In this document: piece after piece, positions 35,718 through 45,546 of the stretch
How the letters are laid out: every line of letters starts with the position of its first letter
How positions within the stretch are numbered: the stretch's first letter is position 1
DNA from: Ructibacterium gallinarum
Lineage (GTDB): Bacteria; Bacillota; Clostridia; Monoglobales; Monoglobaceae
Direction: 5' to 3'
DNA: 64,000 nt
NCBI RefSeq assembly: GCF_014982785.1
Contig: NZ_JADCKB010000012.1
Span: 1-64,000 of the forward strand
Made by a program: the position numbers and the translations under genes
Notes under the pieces: model-generated
Databases searched by the model: none
Seen by the model: the letters and a program-made list of their open reading frames with translations, nothing else
What the model was told of the DNA's origin: nothing

Positions 35718-38342
35718 ATGAAGAAAGCGGGAATATGGATTCTGATATGGAGCATATGGATGTCCGCAATGCCTGTATTTGGGACGGCCGGCGCCCTGTC
35801 AGATGTGACGGGAACAGCGTATGAGCCGGCGGTGGCGGAGCTGGTCAGCCTGAATATTATGGAGGGCTATGAAGACGGCACATTCCGGCCGGATACCGGA
35901 TTGAACCGGGCAGAATTTGCGGCGCTGATCGTGCGGATTCTGGGCATGGAACAGGGAGCAGAATCCCTGGCACAGCAGACGGTGTTTCAGGACGTGGCGG
36001 CGGAATACTGGGCAGCGGGATATATCCATTTGGCAGCAGGCATGGGGATCATCAACGGCTATGGCGACGGCAGCTTTGGGCCGGAGGACGCTGTGACCCT
36101 GGAGCAGGCCTGCAAAATGGTGCTGGAGTGCATGGGTTATGGGATCCTGGCGGCGGAAAAGGGCGGATATCCAAACGGATATCTGGTTACAGCCGCCCAG
36201 TACGGATTGACCCGCGGCATAGAAAGTACCGGCGAGGAACCGCTGTCCAGAGGAGATGCCGCTGTTTTGCTGGTACAGTCGCTGGACGTGGATGTGATCG
36301 AGAAGGAGTACGGGACGGATACCTACAGCAAAAAGGCGGGGGTCACCCTGCGGACCAAGCTCTGCGATCAGCTCAATCTGGAGAAAAAAGAGGGGATTGT
36401 CACAGCCAACGCTTATACCGGTCTGGGAGAAAGTTTGGGAATGGAAGAGAGAAGAATTGTGATCGACGGGGAAAACTACCGTACGGGGCAGGAGAATTTG
36501 GACGGTCTGCTGGGATATCAGGTGGAATACTATGCAAAGGACAATGCCGATGGCACCAAATCCCTGTATTCCATACAGCCGTCAGAGAAACAGAACCGCA
36601 CCGTCAGCTTTTTGCCTGAGGATATAGAATCCATCGAGGAAGATGCTTTTTCGGTGTATCAGGAGGGAAGAAGCAAAACCCAGAAATATACGCTGGCAGA
36701 AGCGGTACAGACGGTCTACAACGGAAAATACCTGCCGGAAGCGGGGACAGAGGACTGGAAGATCCAAAACGGCACCATACGGCTTTTGGACAACAACGGC
36801 GACGGCCGCTATGAGATCGTCTTTGTGGAGGAGATCCAAACCCTGCTGGCGGGCAGTATCGATGCGGAAAAGGGTTTGATCCAGCTGAAGACTTTCAGTG
36901 CAAACACCACCAGCCAGTTTAACGGCAAGACCTATATCGACTGCCAGAGCACCGACCCGCTGGTACGGATCTGTGATGCAGACGGCAATGCGGTCGCCAT
37001 AGAGGACCTGGGCGCTATGCAGATGATCGGTGTACGGCAGAGCAAGGATCAGGAACTGGTGACGGTCATTGCGGGCAGTGCCCCCTTTGACGGGACGGTG
37101 GATGCGGTATACGAAACAGAGGGGCAGGTTTCCATAGACGGCGAGATCTATGACCTGGCCAGAAACGAGCAGGGGGCGTTTCTTTTGGAGCTTCAGCCGG
37201 GGGATCAGGGCCGGTTCTGGCCGGATGTCATGGGCAGGATTGCGGCCAAAAACATCAGTACCTCCTCTGCGGGCTATGGCGCAGAGATCGAAACGGTGAA
37301 CCAGGACCGCCTGTGCAGTTATCTGCTGGCGGCCAGCCAGGAGGCGGGATTTACGCCTTTGGTGCAGTTTAAGCTGCTGACCAACCTCAAGGACGGCAGC
37401 CGGGAGGAAAGGATTTTCCAGCTGGCAGACAGCGTGACGCTAAACGGCGAAAAAATGGATGCCGCAGAGGTACTTGCCGCCATTGCGGACAAGAACAACG
37501 GGGATTATCATGTTCCTATGACCTATGAACTAAACGGCAAGGGCAAGATCAAAAGCCTGTGGTTGTACACGCAGACCGTCCCCATGGGATATATGACCTA
37601 TCAATCCGCCAATAGCTCCTTTGACGGCCTGTATTACCGGGATGCAGACAGCATTACCTATTTTGTGGACGTGCGTGACTATGAAACGGTTTATGCGGAC
37701 ACGGCCGTATCGCTGAACAACGGTTACCGGTATCAGGTGCGGATTTTTGATCCGGTAGAGGAGGAATTTTCCATACAAAAGCGGATTTTCATTGTCTATG
37801 TGGACCTGGAAAATGCCCAGGGGACAGCCATGGACGAAAACCAGCCGCTGCTGGTATCCAGCATTGTCAAATACGCCCAGGAGGACGGAACCCTTGCCTA
37901 TATGCTGGAGGGGTTCTGCGGCGGCCAGCAGGTGGAGCTGAGCATAGCGGAAAGTGCGGAAGAAAAGGCGGCACAGCTTCGCACAGGGAGCCTGATTCGT
38001 TTTTCCAAGAACGCTGTAGAAAAGGTAACCGCCATCAAAATTTTAGGAGCGCTTCCGCCAGAGGAGTATTTCCGGCAGGGGGTTGGCGGCAGCAATGAGC
38101 AGGTGTATGGTTCTGCGGTACAGGCAGAGCGGAACGCAGATCACAGCTCCTGCGTGCTGACATTGGCTTATCTGCAAAACGGCGCAGAGAAACAGGCGTC
38201 CTATGAGATTGCCGGTGCGCCGGTCTATACATACGACGGCACGGATGTCCGCCTGGCAGAGACGGGCGAAGTGGGAGCGGGCGAGAAGATCTTTTTGCAA
38301 GTTTCCAATTTTGATGTGGAAGCGGTCATCATCATTCGCTGA
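35718..38342 (+). CDS. Large S-layer-homology-anchored surface protein
   Basis: An 874-residue exported protein. The signal peptide is IWILIWSIWMSAMPVFGTAGA. Three SLH repeats follow (about residues 30-205): NIMEGYEDGTFRPDTGLNRAEFAALIVRILG, GIINGYGDGSFGPEDAVTLEQACKMVLECMGYG, and a third more diverged. These bind pyruvylated wall polysaccharide. The remaining 650 residues are beta-rich, with no domain I can name. The ATG at 35718 has GAAAGGAGC upstream; a longer frame from 35673 would spoil the signal peptide. It could be a substrate-capture or scaffold protein. The next gene starts 36 bases downstream. Confidence 0.78.
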   Translation: MKKAGIWILIWSIWMSAMPVFGTAGALSDVTGTAYEPAVAELVSLNIMEGYEDGTFRPDTGLNRAEFAALIVRILGMEQGAESLAQQTVFQDVAAEYWAAGYIHLAAGMGIINGYGDGSFGPEDAVTLEQACKMVLECMGYGILAAEKGGYPNGYLVTAAQYGLTRGIESTGEEPLSRGDAAVLLVQSLDVDVIEKEYGTDTYSKKAGVTLRTKLCDQLNLEKKEGIVTANAYTGLGESLGMEERRIVIDGENYRTGQENLDGLLGYQVEYYAKDNADGTKSLYSIQPSEKQNRTVSFLPEDIESIEEDAFSVYQEGRSKTQKYTLAEAVQTVYNGKYLPEAGTEDWKIQNGTIRLLDNNGDGRYEIVFVEEIQTLLAGSIDAEKGLIQLKTFSANTTSQFNGKTYIDCQSTDPLVRICDADGNAVAIEDLGAMQMIGVRQSKDQELVTVIAGSAPFDGTVDAVYETEGQVSIDGEIYDLARNEQGAFLLELQPGDQGRFWPDVMGRIAAKNISTSSAGYGAEIETVNQDRLCSYLLAASQEAGFTPLVQFKLLTNLKDGSREERIFQLADSVTLNGEKMDAAEVLAAIADKNNGDYHVPMTYELNGKGKIKSLWLYTQTVPMGYMTYQSANSSFDGLYYRDADSITYFVDVRDYETVYADTAVSLNNGYRYQVRIFDPVEEEFSIQKRIFIVYVDLENAQGTAMDENQPLLVSSIVKYAQEDGTLAYMLEGFCGGQQVELSIAESAEEKAAQLRTGSLIRFSKNAVEKVTAIKILGALPPEEYFRQGVGGSNEQVYGSAVQAERNADHSSCVLTLAYLQNGAEKQASYEIAGAPVYTYDGTDVRLAETGEVGAGEKIFLQVSNFDVEAVIIIR

Positions 38343-38377
38343 TGCAGAATGACTGCGGGAAAAGAAGGAGGATAGCC

Positions 38378-41300
38378 ATGGGAAAAAGAATATGGAAAAA
38401 GTGTATTGCGGGCTTGATCGGCATAGCGCTGCTGGGAAGCTGTTTTGGACTGCCCGGGGGCACTGCGCTGGCAGAGGAGCGGTTTTTTGACAATCTCACG
38501 GATCTGTCTTTATGCTATGCGGCGGGAACCACGGCGGATAACATTGGATTTTCCACCAAGGACCTGTCTGCGTCCCAGGGAATCGCAGACAAGGACAGGG
38601 TGTATAAAAAGGCGGACACCGGTGCGCTGGATACCCAGACCTATCTGGTATATCAGACCAAGCAGGCCTTTGTCTCTTTTCAGGTAGATGCGGTATATTC
38701 CATGAAAAACGGCAAGATCGCAGGGGATTTGCAATTTGAGACATCCGCAGACGGCGAGACCTATACCCCATATACCCAGGTGGTCAGAACCGACGCAAAA
38801 GAGGGAGAGTTCTGGGAAGAAAGCCAGTGGCGCAGCATTGTATTTGCGTCAGAAGGCGCACTTCCGGAGGGGACCCAATACATACGGATCGCCTTTGGAG
38901 CCACGTCCCATATCGGCCAAAGCGGAAACACCACCCATCAGATTTCCAATGTTACCCTGGGAATAGCAGAGATGGAGGTGGATTACCGGGCCCTGCTTTC
39001 CCAAACGCTGGAGCGGGCCCAGAGCAAGCTTGACAACGCACAGGTGGGAACCGAGCCGGGCATGTATCCCAAGGAGGCAGTGGATACATTAACAACGGCG
39101 GTTTCCATGGCCCAGGAGGCGGTTTCAGACAGTGATGCGGATACGGCCCTGCTGGAGGAAGCCCTGACCATGCTGGAAGAGGCTCTGGTTGTGTTCCAGC
39201 AGTCGGTGGTGCCGGAAGCGGTGTTTGTGGACGAGTGTGACAGTGCATCCTTCCCCTATCGGCGGTCAGAGGATATCCAGGTGGCGACCTCCTCGCCGGA
39301 GAAGTTTGAAGGGGACGGCACCCGGTATTATAAGAAGCTGAACCACGGGGGCGAATGGGTCGAGTATAAGATGGAAGAGGGCAAGCGTGCCCAGACCGTC
39401 ACCCTGGACACCTGGTATTATAAATCAAACGGTTCTCTTGCGGAGGACTGCACGGTAGAGTACAGCAAGGACGGCCAGGTTTATGAGACGGCTGCGGCGG
39501 TACGGACGGCAGATGAGGCAGGCTGGGCCAACGGCGAGTGGCGCAAGGTGGTCTTTTCGGTCAGCGACCTTCCCTTGGGGGTGGAATATATCCGTGTGAA
39601 CCTGGGGGATACCACGGCTACCGGTGCGCTGTATGCGGTGCAGATCGGCCGGGTGACCATTCAGGTGGCGGCCAATTATGAAAAACTGTTGCAAAATAAG
39701 ATCCAAGAAGCAGAGGAACTGCTCAGCCGGGTTCCGGGCGGCAACCAGCCGGGCATGTGTCCCGAATCGGTGAGAAACCAGCTGGTGACGCAGAAGGATG
39801 CAGCGGCACAGCTGCTGGAAGGGGCCGGAGAGGAAGAACAAAAACAGGCCATTGCGGCGTTGGAGGAAGCCATTTTGGCGGTAGAAAACGCCATCATCTA
39901 TGCGGTGCAGTGGCCCCAGGACGCCCAGCTGACCGCCAAGGCAGAGAGCGCATCAGAGATATCCCTGTCCTGGCCGGGGGCGGAAGCCAGCGGAACCATT
40001 ACCTATGAGGTATATCAGGGAGAAAAGCGCATTGGCACCACAGAGCAAACCACATACCGGGTAGAGAACCTGGCGCCCGGAATTGACTATGCGTTTCAGG
40101 TGGTGGCGGTGGTGCCGGCGGGCAAATCCAAGCCGCTGGGGCCGGTACAGGCCCAGACGGCAAAGCCAAAGGAGTTTATGCCGCCGGATTTCAGCCTGAT
40201 CACGCCGGACAGCTTTGAGGACGAGGATTATCTGGCGCCGCTGATCTGGAAGGACGACACCCGTGGGATTCCGTATTATTATTTTAACCTGTACAAGATA
40301 CTGAATGCGGTCAGAATGGAAGAGCCGGACCGGGGGTTTGTGGACATCTTTGTTTCCAGAAGATACAGTGCTTTTAACCCCATCAATGTGCGGATTCAGG
40401 AGGCCTATCTGCCCATCACGTATTTTTATACCCGCAACGACAGCTGGAACGAATACTACAACAATCCGGAGGTCAAGGTGCGGCTGGAAGCGGTGCTGCA
40501 GCACGTGCTGGATCTGCAAAAGACCGAGACCGATGCGGCCAAGGGGGAATATGCAGGCGCATTTCCGCAAAGCACCACCAATACCTATGATCTGGCGGGA
40601 ACCACCTTTACCCTGAACTTTTTGGGGCAGGCGCTGAAGCTGCTGCACGAGGCGGAAGAAACCCAGATGGGATTCCGCTCCATTGATCCGGATCTGTTTC
40701 AGCGGCTCAACGAGGCATGCCGAAAAGCGATCATTTTGACCCTGACCAACGAGGCGTGGTATGAATACGGGCTGCAATATTCCAATCAGTACGGACTGAT
40801 CTGGTCGGCAACGGCGGCGTATCTGGAATACAATCCGGACCCGGAGATCGAGAGCCTGCTGAAGGAAAAATACCAGCACAGCGACGAGTTCATCAGTCCG
40901 GCGGGGTTTTATTACGAAGAAGGCGCCTTTGACATGAGCTATAATCTGGGGGTACACACCAACAACATCTCGGCGGAGTACACCTATTTCAAAGATACGG
41001 ACATGGAGGCCAAGCTGATCGAGGATCAAACCCGGTTTATCGATTGGCTCTCCTATAACCTGGTGATCGAGCCGGACGGCTCCTGGTTCAGCACCAACGG
41101 GGCGCCCAGCCGAAGGATCACCACCACGGGGTATTCCATCTACCGCAAGGATATGCCCATTGCGGAGAAAATTCCAATGGCTCGTGCGTTTGTAAGAAGC
41201 GATGTGGATATAGAAGATGAGATTGCACGGAATAAAAGCGCCATCACCGAGGGCGGGGCGTGGCCGGTATTGCCGGAAATGACCCTGCGGGGCGGCGATG

Positions 41301-42745
41301 CGTACAATGCGTACGGGGTCTTTGACAGATTGATGTACCAATATGTTCCCACAGAAGCAGAGCGCTGGGAGGCCATTGAGAGCCTGCCATATATGGCAAG
41401 CGAGAATTTCAACCACCAGCGTGCGGACGAGGAAAGCTACCTTGAATTTACCTATATCCGCCGGCCGTATTACTACACCATATTCAATGCGGGCAAGCAG
41501 TTCAACAACATGCAGGTGTTTGGACAGGGCTTGCTGTGGCATCCGGAGGGCGGAATCATGATCGCCAGCCAAAGCGAGGAGAAGGATACCACCGACAGCG
41601 AAAAAGCGCCCAAGGCCAATGACTTTTCTTGGGGGACAAAGTCCTATGACCCCAACCGGAAGCAGTCCATTGAGCGGGTGTATGAAAACGGAACGATCTG
41701 GGGCCAGCAGGGCGGCAGTGCCAACCAGAACCTGGTCTATACCGTAAACGGCCAGAGCCTTCAGCCGCAGACCGGGATAGCGGATCTGCCGGAGGGGGAT
41801 ATTGCGGTATCCTATGATTTGACAGAGTCGGGAGAGAAAAAGGGAAACAAAACCATTCGTTATGCAGAGGACGGCATTCATGTGAGCGTCCAGCACCCGG
41901 GCGGTTTGCAGGAATGCTTCCCGCTGATGATCCGGGATGAGGACAAACTGGAGGTCCAGGGCGACCGGGTGAAACTGGTTCGGGGTCGTGCGGTGATGGA
42001 GATTGTGTTTGACCAGACCGTCAAGATGGAAATCAGCAAGAAAAACTATACCATGTCCCGGTATCAGATGAATATGCTGACGGCGGCCACCACCAATGAC
42101 GCCCTGTCCTATACCATATATATGGGGATAGAGGAACCCAAGGTACGGGAGATAGACGGCTCTGTACAGGTGACAGAGAACCAGATTAGCGGGCAGGAGC
42201 TGAACGGGGCCGCATTGCCTGAGGAATCCGAAGAGGCAGAAACGCCGGCAGAGACGGAGACGGCAGAAAACGCCGGAGTTTCCGAGGAAGAAACAGACAG
42301 CGTGTTTGCCGATACAAAAGGGCATTGGGCAGAGGAGGATATTAATTATCTTGCAGAGAAAGGGGTCATTGAAGGAGTAGACCAGACCCACTTTGAGCCT
42401 GACCGGTCCATTACCAGGGCAGAATTTACCGCCATTCTTGCGGAATATCTGGAACTGGATCAGACTCAAGGGGCGCCATTTGCAGGATTTGTGGATGTCC
42501 AGCCGGACGCCTGGTATTATGGGGCGGTTATGGGCTGTGCGCAGAAGGGGATCGTGCAGGGGATCGATGCAGAGCACTTTGCCCCGGACATGAACATTTC
42601 CAGAGCGGAAATGGATCTGATCTGCATGCGGGTTTACACCTATCTGCTGACCCAGGAAACATCGCCCAGAAACGATGCAACCCGGGCAGATGCCAGCGTG
42701 CTGATTCGGCGGCTGCTGGAGGACATTGACCGGATTGCCGGATAA
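38378..42745 (+). CDS. Modular surface polysaccharide lyase-like enzyme with Fn3 and SLH domains
   Basis: A 1455-residue exported protein. A signal peptide (about 1-32) precedes two beta-sandwich/FIVAR units (about 45-275 and 285-505) like those in the 33954-35663 protein. A fibronectin III domain spans about 508-598. A large catalytic-looking region (about 600-1267) is helical first and beta-rich later, as in alpha/alpha-toroid lyases of the PL8/PL21 kind; candidate active-site segment is GVHTNNISAEYTYF with nearby Tyr and Arg. An acidic linker and two to three SLH repeats (about 1309-1455) follow. The lyase call rests mainly on fold pattern and the GH105 gene downstream. AAGGAGG precedes ATG 38378. 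Confidence 0.65.
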   Translation: MGKRIWKKCIAGLIGIALLGSCFGLPGGTALAEERFFDNLTDLSLCYAAGTTADNIGFSTKDLSASQGIADKDRVYKKADTGALDTQTYLVYQTKQAFVSFQVDAVYSMKNGKIAGDLQFETSADGETYTPYTQVVRTDAKEGEFWEESQWRSIVFASEGALPEGTQYIRIAFGATSHIGQSGNTTHQISNVTLGIAEMEVDYRALLSQTLERAQSKLDNAQVGTEPGMYPKEAVDTLTTAVSMAQEAVSDSDADTALLEEALTMLEEALVVFQQSVVPEAVFVDECDSASFPYRRSEDIQVATSSPEKFEGDGTRYYKKLNHGGEWVEYKMEEGKRAQTVTLDTWYYKSNGSLAEDCTVEYSKDGQVYETAAAVRTADEAGWANGEWRKVVFSVSDLPLGVEYIRVNLGDTTATGALYAVQIGRVTIQVAANYEKLLQNKIQEAEELLSRVPGGNQPGMCPESVRNQLVTQKDAAAQLLEGAGEEEQKQAIAALEEAILAVENAIIYAVQWPQDAQLTAKAESASEISLSWPGAEASGTITYEVYQGEKRIGTTEQTTYRVENLAPGIDYAFQVVAVVPAGKSKPLGPVQAQTAKPKEFMPPDFSLITPDSFEDEDYLAPLIWKDDTRGIPYYYFNLYKILNAVRMEEPDRGFVDIFVSRRYSAFNPINVRIQEAYLPITYFYTRNDSWNEYYNNPEVKVRLEAVLQHVLDLQKTETDAAKGEYAGAFPQSTTNTYDLAGTTFTLNFLGQALKLLHEAEETQMGFRSIDPDLFQRLNEACRKAIILTLTNEAWYEYGLQYSNQYGLIWSATAAYLEYNPDPEIESLLKEKYQHSDEFISPAGFYYEEGAFDMSYNLGVHTNNISAEYTYFKDTDMEAKLIEDQTRFIDWLSYNLVIEPDGSWFSTNGAPSRRITTTGYSIYRKDMPIAEKIPMARAFVRSDVDIEDEIARNKSAITEGGAWPVLPEMTLRGGDAYNAYGVFDRLMYQYVPTEAERWEAIESLPYMASENFNHQRADEESYLEFTYIRRPYYYTIFNAGKQFNNMQVFGQGLLWHPEGGIMIASQSEEKDTTDSEKAPKANDFSWGTKSYDPNRKQSIERVYENGTIWGQQGGSANQNLVYTVNGQSLQPQTGIADLPEGDIAVSYDLTESGEKKGNKTIRYAEDGIHVSVQHPGGLQECFPLMIRDEDKLEVQGDRVKLVRGRAVMEIVFDQTVKMEISKKNYTMSRYQMNMLTAATTNDALSYTIYMGIEEPKVREIDGSVQVTENQISGQELNGAALPEESEEAETPAETETAENAGVSEEETDSVFADTKGHWAEEDINYLAEKGVIEGVDQTHFEPDRSITRAEFTAILAEYLELDQTQGAPFAGFVDVQPDAWYYGAVMGCAQKGIVQGIDAEHFAPDMNISRAEMDLICMRVYTYLLTQETSPRNDATRADASVLIRRLLEDIDRIAG

Positions 42746-42766
42746 GGCAGAGGAGAAAAGAGAGGA

Positions 42767-42799
42767 AAAGGGCTCCCCCAGTGCTGGCGGGAGCCCTTT
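42767..42799 (+). terminator. Hairpin between the lyase-like gene and FAD oxidoreductase (partial terminator)
   Basis: An 11-bp perfect stem AAAGGGCTCCC / GGGAGCCCTTT encloses an 11-nt loop but has only three T at its 3' side, so it probably attenuates transcription or protects RNA ends rather than stopping transcription fully. Confidence 0.6.
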
Positions 42800-42816
42800 G
42801 TAAAAAGGAGAAGAAG

Positions 42817-44226
42817 ATGGCAGAGAAAAAGTATGATGTTTTGATTGTCGGTGGCGGAATCTCCGGGGCGGCTGCGGGGATAGCGGCGGCCCGGATGGGA
42901 GCGGACTGCCTGCTGGTGGAGCAGTATGGTTTTTTGGGAGGAATGCTCACGGCAGGCGGTGTGGGGCCGATGATGACCTTTCACGCAGGCAGCTTGCAGG
43001 TGGTGCGGGGGATCTGCGAAGAGGTGGTGGCACGTATGAAGCAAAAGGGCCAGTCCCCCGGCCACATTCCGGATTCTACCGGCTATACCTATTCGGTGAC
43101 CCCCTTTGACGCAGAGGGCATGAAGGAGACGCTGGAGGAGATGTATCTGGAGGCGGGCGGCAGGCTTTTGTATCACACAGCGGCGGCGGGGGTGACCTGC
43201 CGGGGAAACAGACTGCAGGAGATTACGGTTGCCAACAAGGCGGGGCTCAGCCGGCTGCGGGCGGATATCTGGATCGACGCCACCGGCGACGGGGATCTGT
43301 GTCAGTGGGCAGGTGTGCCCATGGAAAAGGGCCGGCCGGAGGACGGAAAGAATATGCCCCTTACCATGAATATCAAGATGGGAAATGTGGATACCCAAAA
43401 GGTGCGGGAATATATGCGGGGGCATCTGGATCAGTTCACCCATTTAAACGCCCAAAACGTGGATTTGATAGACCGGGCGGTGCGGCTGTCGGTCAGCGGA
43501 TTCCACCGGGAATTCCGGCAAGCCCTTGCGGAAAACCGTGTGTTTTCGGTCAGGCGGGATCTGTTGTTTTTTGAGACCAACACGCCGGGAGAGGTCATTG
43601 TCAATACCGCAAGCGTCTGCGGCTGTGACCCCACGGACCCGTGGGCGCTCAGCCAGGCGGAGACCCTGGGACGGCAGAGAGCGGCCGCACTTGCCAGATT
43701 TATCAAGGCAGAGATACCGGGGTTTCAGCAGGCAAGGGTTTTGCAAACCGGACCGGCCATCGGAGTCAGAAGCAGCCGGCGGCTGTGCGGCAAATACTGC
43801 CTGACGGCAGAGGACATCCTGACCGGGAAACGGTTTTGGGATGCGGTGGCATACGGTGGCTATCCGGTGGACGTCCCGCCGCCTTCCGGGGACAAAGACC
43901 GTGTGCACGCCGGCAGAATGCAGAAGATCCGGCGCCTGACCGGGGGCGAGGTCTATGGGGTGCCGTATCGGTGCCTGCTCAATGACACCATAGAAAACCT
44001 GATTGCGGCAGGCCGGTGTATTTCCGCCTCTTTTGAGGCGCAGGGCGCCATTCGGGTCACGCCCATTGCGGGTGCCATAGGCCAGGCCGCCGGGGTGGCG
44101 GCAGGCATGGCGGCGGCAGAGAAGAAGCTGCCGGCAGAGCTCAGTGCGTCAGAGCTCAGAAAAAATTTGATCAGCCAGGGAGCATTTTTGCTTCCGGAGG
44201 AGGAAGAGCATGAAGAGAACGTTTGA
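42817..44226 (+). CDS. FAD-dependent oxidoreductase (PF12831 type)
   Basis: A 469-residue flavoprotein. The dinucleotide fold begins VLIVGGGISGAAAGIAAARMGADCLLVEQYGFLGGMLTAGGV, and RADIWIDATGDGDLCQWAG is the second family signature. The C-terminal NLIAAGRCISASFEAQGAIRVTPIAGAIGQAAGVAAGMA closes the FAD site. The family is frequent in polysaccharide loci and its substrates are mostly unknown; oxidation of a sugar or uronate is inference. No signal peptide, so cytosolic. GGAGAAG precedes ATG 42817 (a frame from 42781 crosses the hairpin). It overlaps the next gene by 17 bases. Confidence 0.88.
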   Translation: MAEKKYDVLIVGGGISGAAAGIAAARMGADCLLVEQYGFLGGMLTAGGVGPMMTFHAGSLQVVRGICEEVVARMKQKGQSPGHIPDSTGYTYSVTPFDAEGMKETLEEMYLEAGGRLLYHTAAAGVTCRGNRLQEITVANKAGLSRLRADIWIDATGDGDLCQWAGVPMEKGRPEDGKNMPLTMNIKMGNVDTQKVREYMRGHLDQFTHLNAQNVDLIDRAVRLSVSGFHREFRQALAENRVFSVRRDLLFFETNTPGEVIVNTASVCGCDPTDPWALSQAETLGRQRAAALARFIKAEIPGFQQARVLQTGPAIGVRSSRRLCGKYCLTAEDILTGKRFWDAVAYGGYPVDVPPPSGDKDRVHAGRMQKIRRLTGGEVYGVPYRCLLNDTIENLIAAGRCISASFEAQGAIRVTPIAGAIGQAAGVAAGMAAAEKKLPAELSASELRKNLISQGAFLLPEEEEHEENV

Positions 44227-45535
44227 AATGATAGAAACCCGGGAAGATTGGGATGTTATTGTTTGCGGCGGGGGCCCGGCGGGCTGTGCGGCTGCGGCGG
44301 CAGCGGCACGGATGGGGGCAAAAACCCTGCTGCTGGAGGCAACGGGAGCCCTGGGCGGAATGGGGACCATGGGGCTGGTGCCGGCATGGTGTCCCTTTTC
44401 CGATCAGGAAAAGATGATTTACCGCTCCATTGCTAAGGAGGTGTTTGACGCCTTAAAAGCGGATATGCCCTATGTTCCGTCGGCACGGCTGGACTGGGTT
44501 CCCATAGACAGCGAAAAGCTGAAGGGGATTTATGACCGGCTGGTTGTGGACAGCGGTGCGGTCTGCCTGTTCTTTTCGCAGGTCTGCGGGGCAGAGGCAG
44601 AGGACGGCCGCATCCGCCGTATTTTGGTTTGCCAAAACGGGGATTTGAAGATTTATCAGGCAAAGACCTATATAGACTGCACGGGAGAAGGGATTCTCTC
44701 CCGCAAAGCGGGGGCGCAGATGGTGACGGAGGAGACGGTGCGCCAGCCGGCCACCCACTGTTTTGCTTTGGGGAATGTGGATCTGTTTGCGTTTCAGCAC
44801 GGACCGAATATGCACGGAAGCAAGGCGGAAAGTCCGATTCATGCCATTGTGGCCTCCGGAAAATATCCACATATTCAGGACACCCATATCTGCTGCAATG
44901 TGGTGGGTCAGGGTACAGTAGGCTTTAACGCAGGGCATCTGTGGGAAGCGGACCCCGATGTGCCGGAGCAGATCTCCAGAGCAATGACAGAGGGTCGGGC
45001 GGCGGCCAGAGAGTACCGGGACGCATTGGCAGAATTTCACCCCACAGCATTTGGCAATGCGCATCTGGCAAGCACAGCGCCCCTGATGGGGATCCGGGAG
45101 AGCAGGCAGGTGCTTGGGGACTATGTCCTGACAGCCGATGACTATTGCAAAAGGCGGTCATTCCCCGACGAGATTTGCCGGAATTCCTATTATGTAGATG
45201 TGCATTATTCCAAGGAAGAGGCGGCGCTGATCGCCCAGGGGAAAAAAGAAGCGGTAGGTCGGCCGGAGCGGTATGGTCCCGGAGAGTCGTACGGAATTCC
45301 GTACCGGTGTCTGACCCCGGTGGGATTTTCCAATTTACTGGTGGCGGGGAAGATCATTTCCTGTGACCGGATGGCCCAGGGCAGTGCCCGTGTTATGCCG
45401 GTTTGCCTATGTACCGGAGAGGCCGCAGGTGTGGCGGCGGTGCTGGCAGACGGCGGCAATGTCCATGAGATTTCCACAGAAAAGCTGCGGGAGCGGTTAA
45501 AGGAAAACGGCGCATACCTGCCGGATGCAGAGTAG
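44210..45535 (+). CDS. Second FAD-dependent oxidoreductase (PF12831 type)
   Basis: A 441-residue paralogue of the preceding protein. It has DVIVCGGGPAGCAAAAAAARMGAKTLLLEATGALGGMGTMGLVPAW at the FAD-binding N-terminus, KTYIDCTGEGILSRKAGA in the middle, and FSNLLVAGKIISCDRMAQGSARVMPVCLCTGEAAGVAAVLA at the end. The N-terminal stretch differs from its neighbour near the flavin ring (WCPF versus MMTF), so the two may act on different substrates or as a heterodimer. It starts inside the preceding gene with GGAGGA upstream. Confidence 0.88.
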   Translation: MKRTFEMIETREDWDVIVCGGGPAGCAAAAAAARMGAKTLLLEATGALGGMGTMGLVPAWCPFSDQEKMIYRSIAKEVFDALKADMPYVPSARLDWVPIDSEKLKGIYDRLVVDSGAVCLFFSQVCGAEAEDGRIRRILVCQNGDLKIYQAKTYIDCTGEGILSRKAGAQMVTEETVRQPATHCFALGNVDLFAFQHGPNMHGSKAESPIHAIVASGKYPHIQDTHICCNVVGQGTVGFNAGHLWEADPDVPEQISRAMTEGRAAAREYRDALAEFHPTAFGNAHLASTAPLMGIRESRQVLGDYVLTADDYCKRRSFPDEICRNSYYVDVHYSKEEAALIAQGKKEAVGRPERYGPGESYGIPYRCLTPVGFSNLLVAGKIISCDRMAQGSARVMPVCLCTGEAAGVAAVLADGGNVHEISTEKLRERLKENGAYLPDAE

Positions 45536-45546
45536 GAGGGAAAAGA

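Noticed and set aside
39953-42577. 874-codon minus-strand frame opposite the lyase-like gene
   Set aside because: Shadow of the 1455-residue protein, which has signal peptide, SLH repeats and ribosome site; the reverse frame has none.
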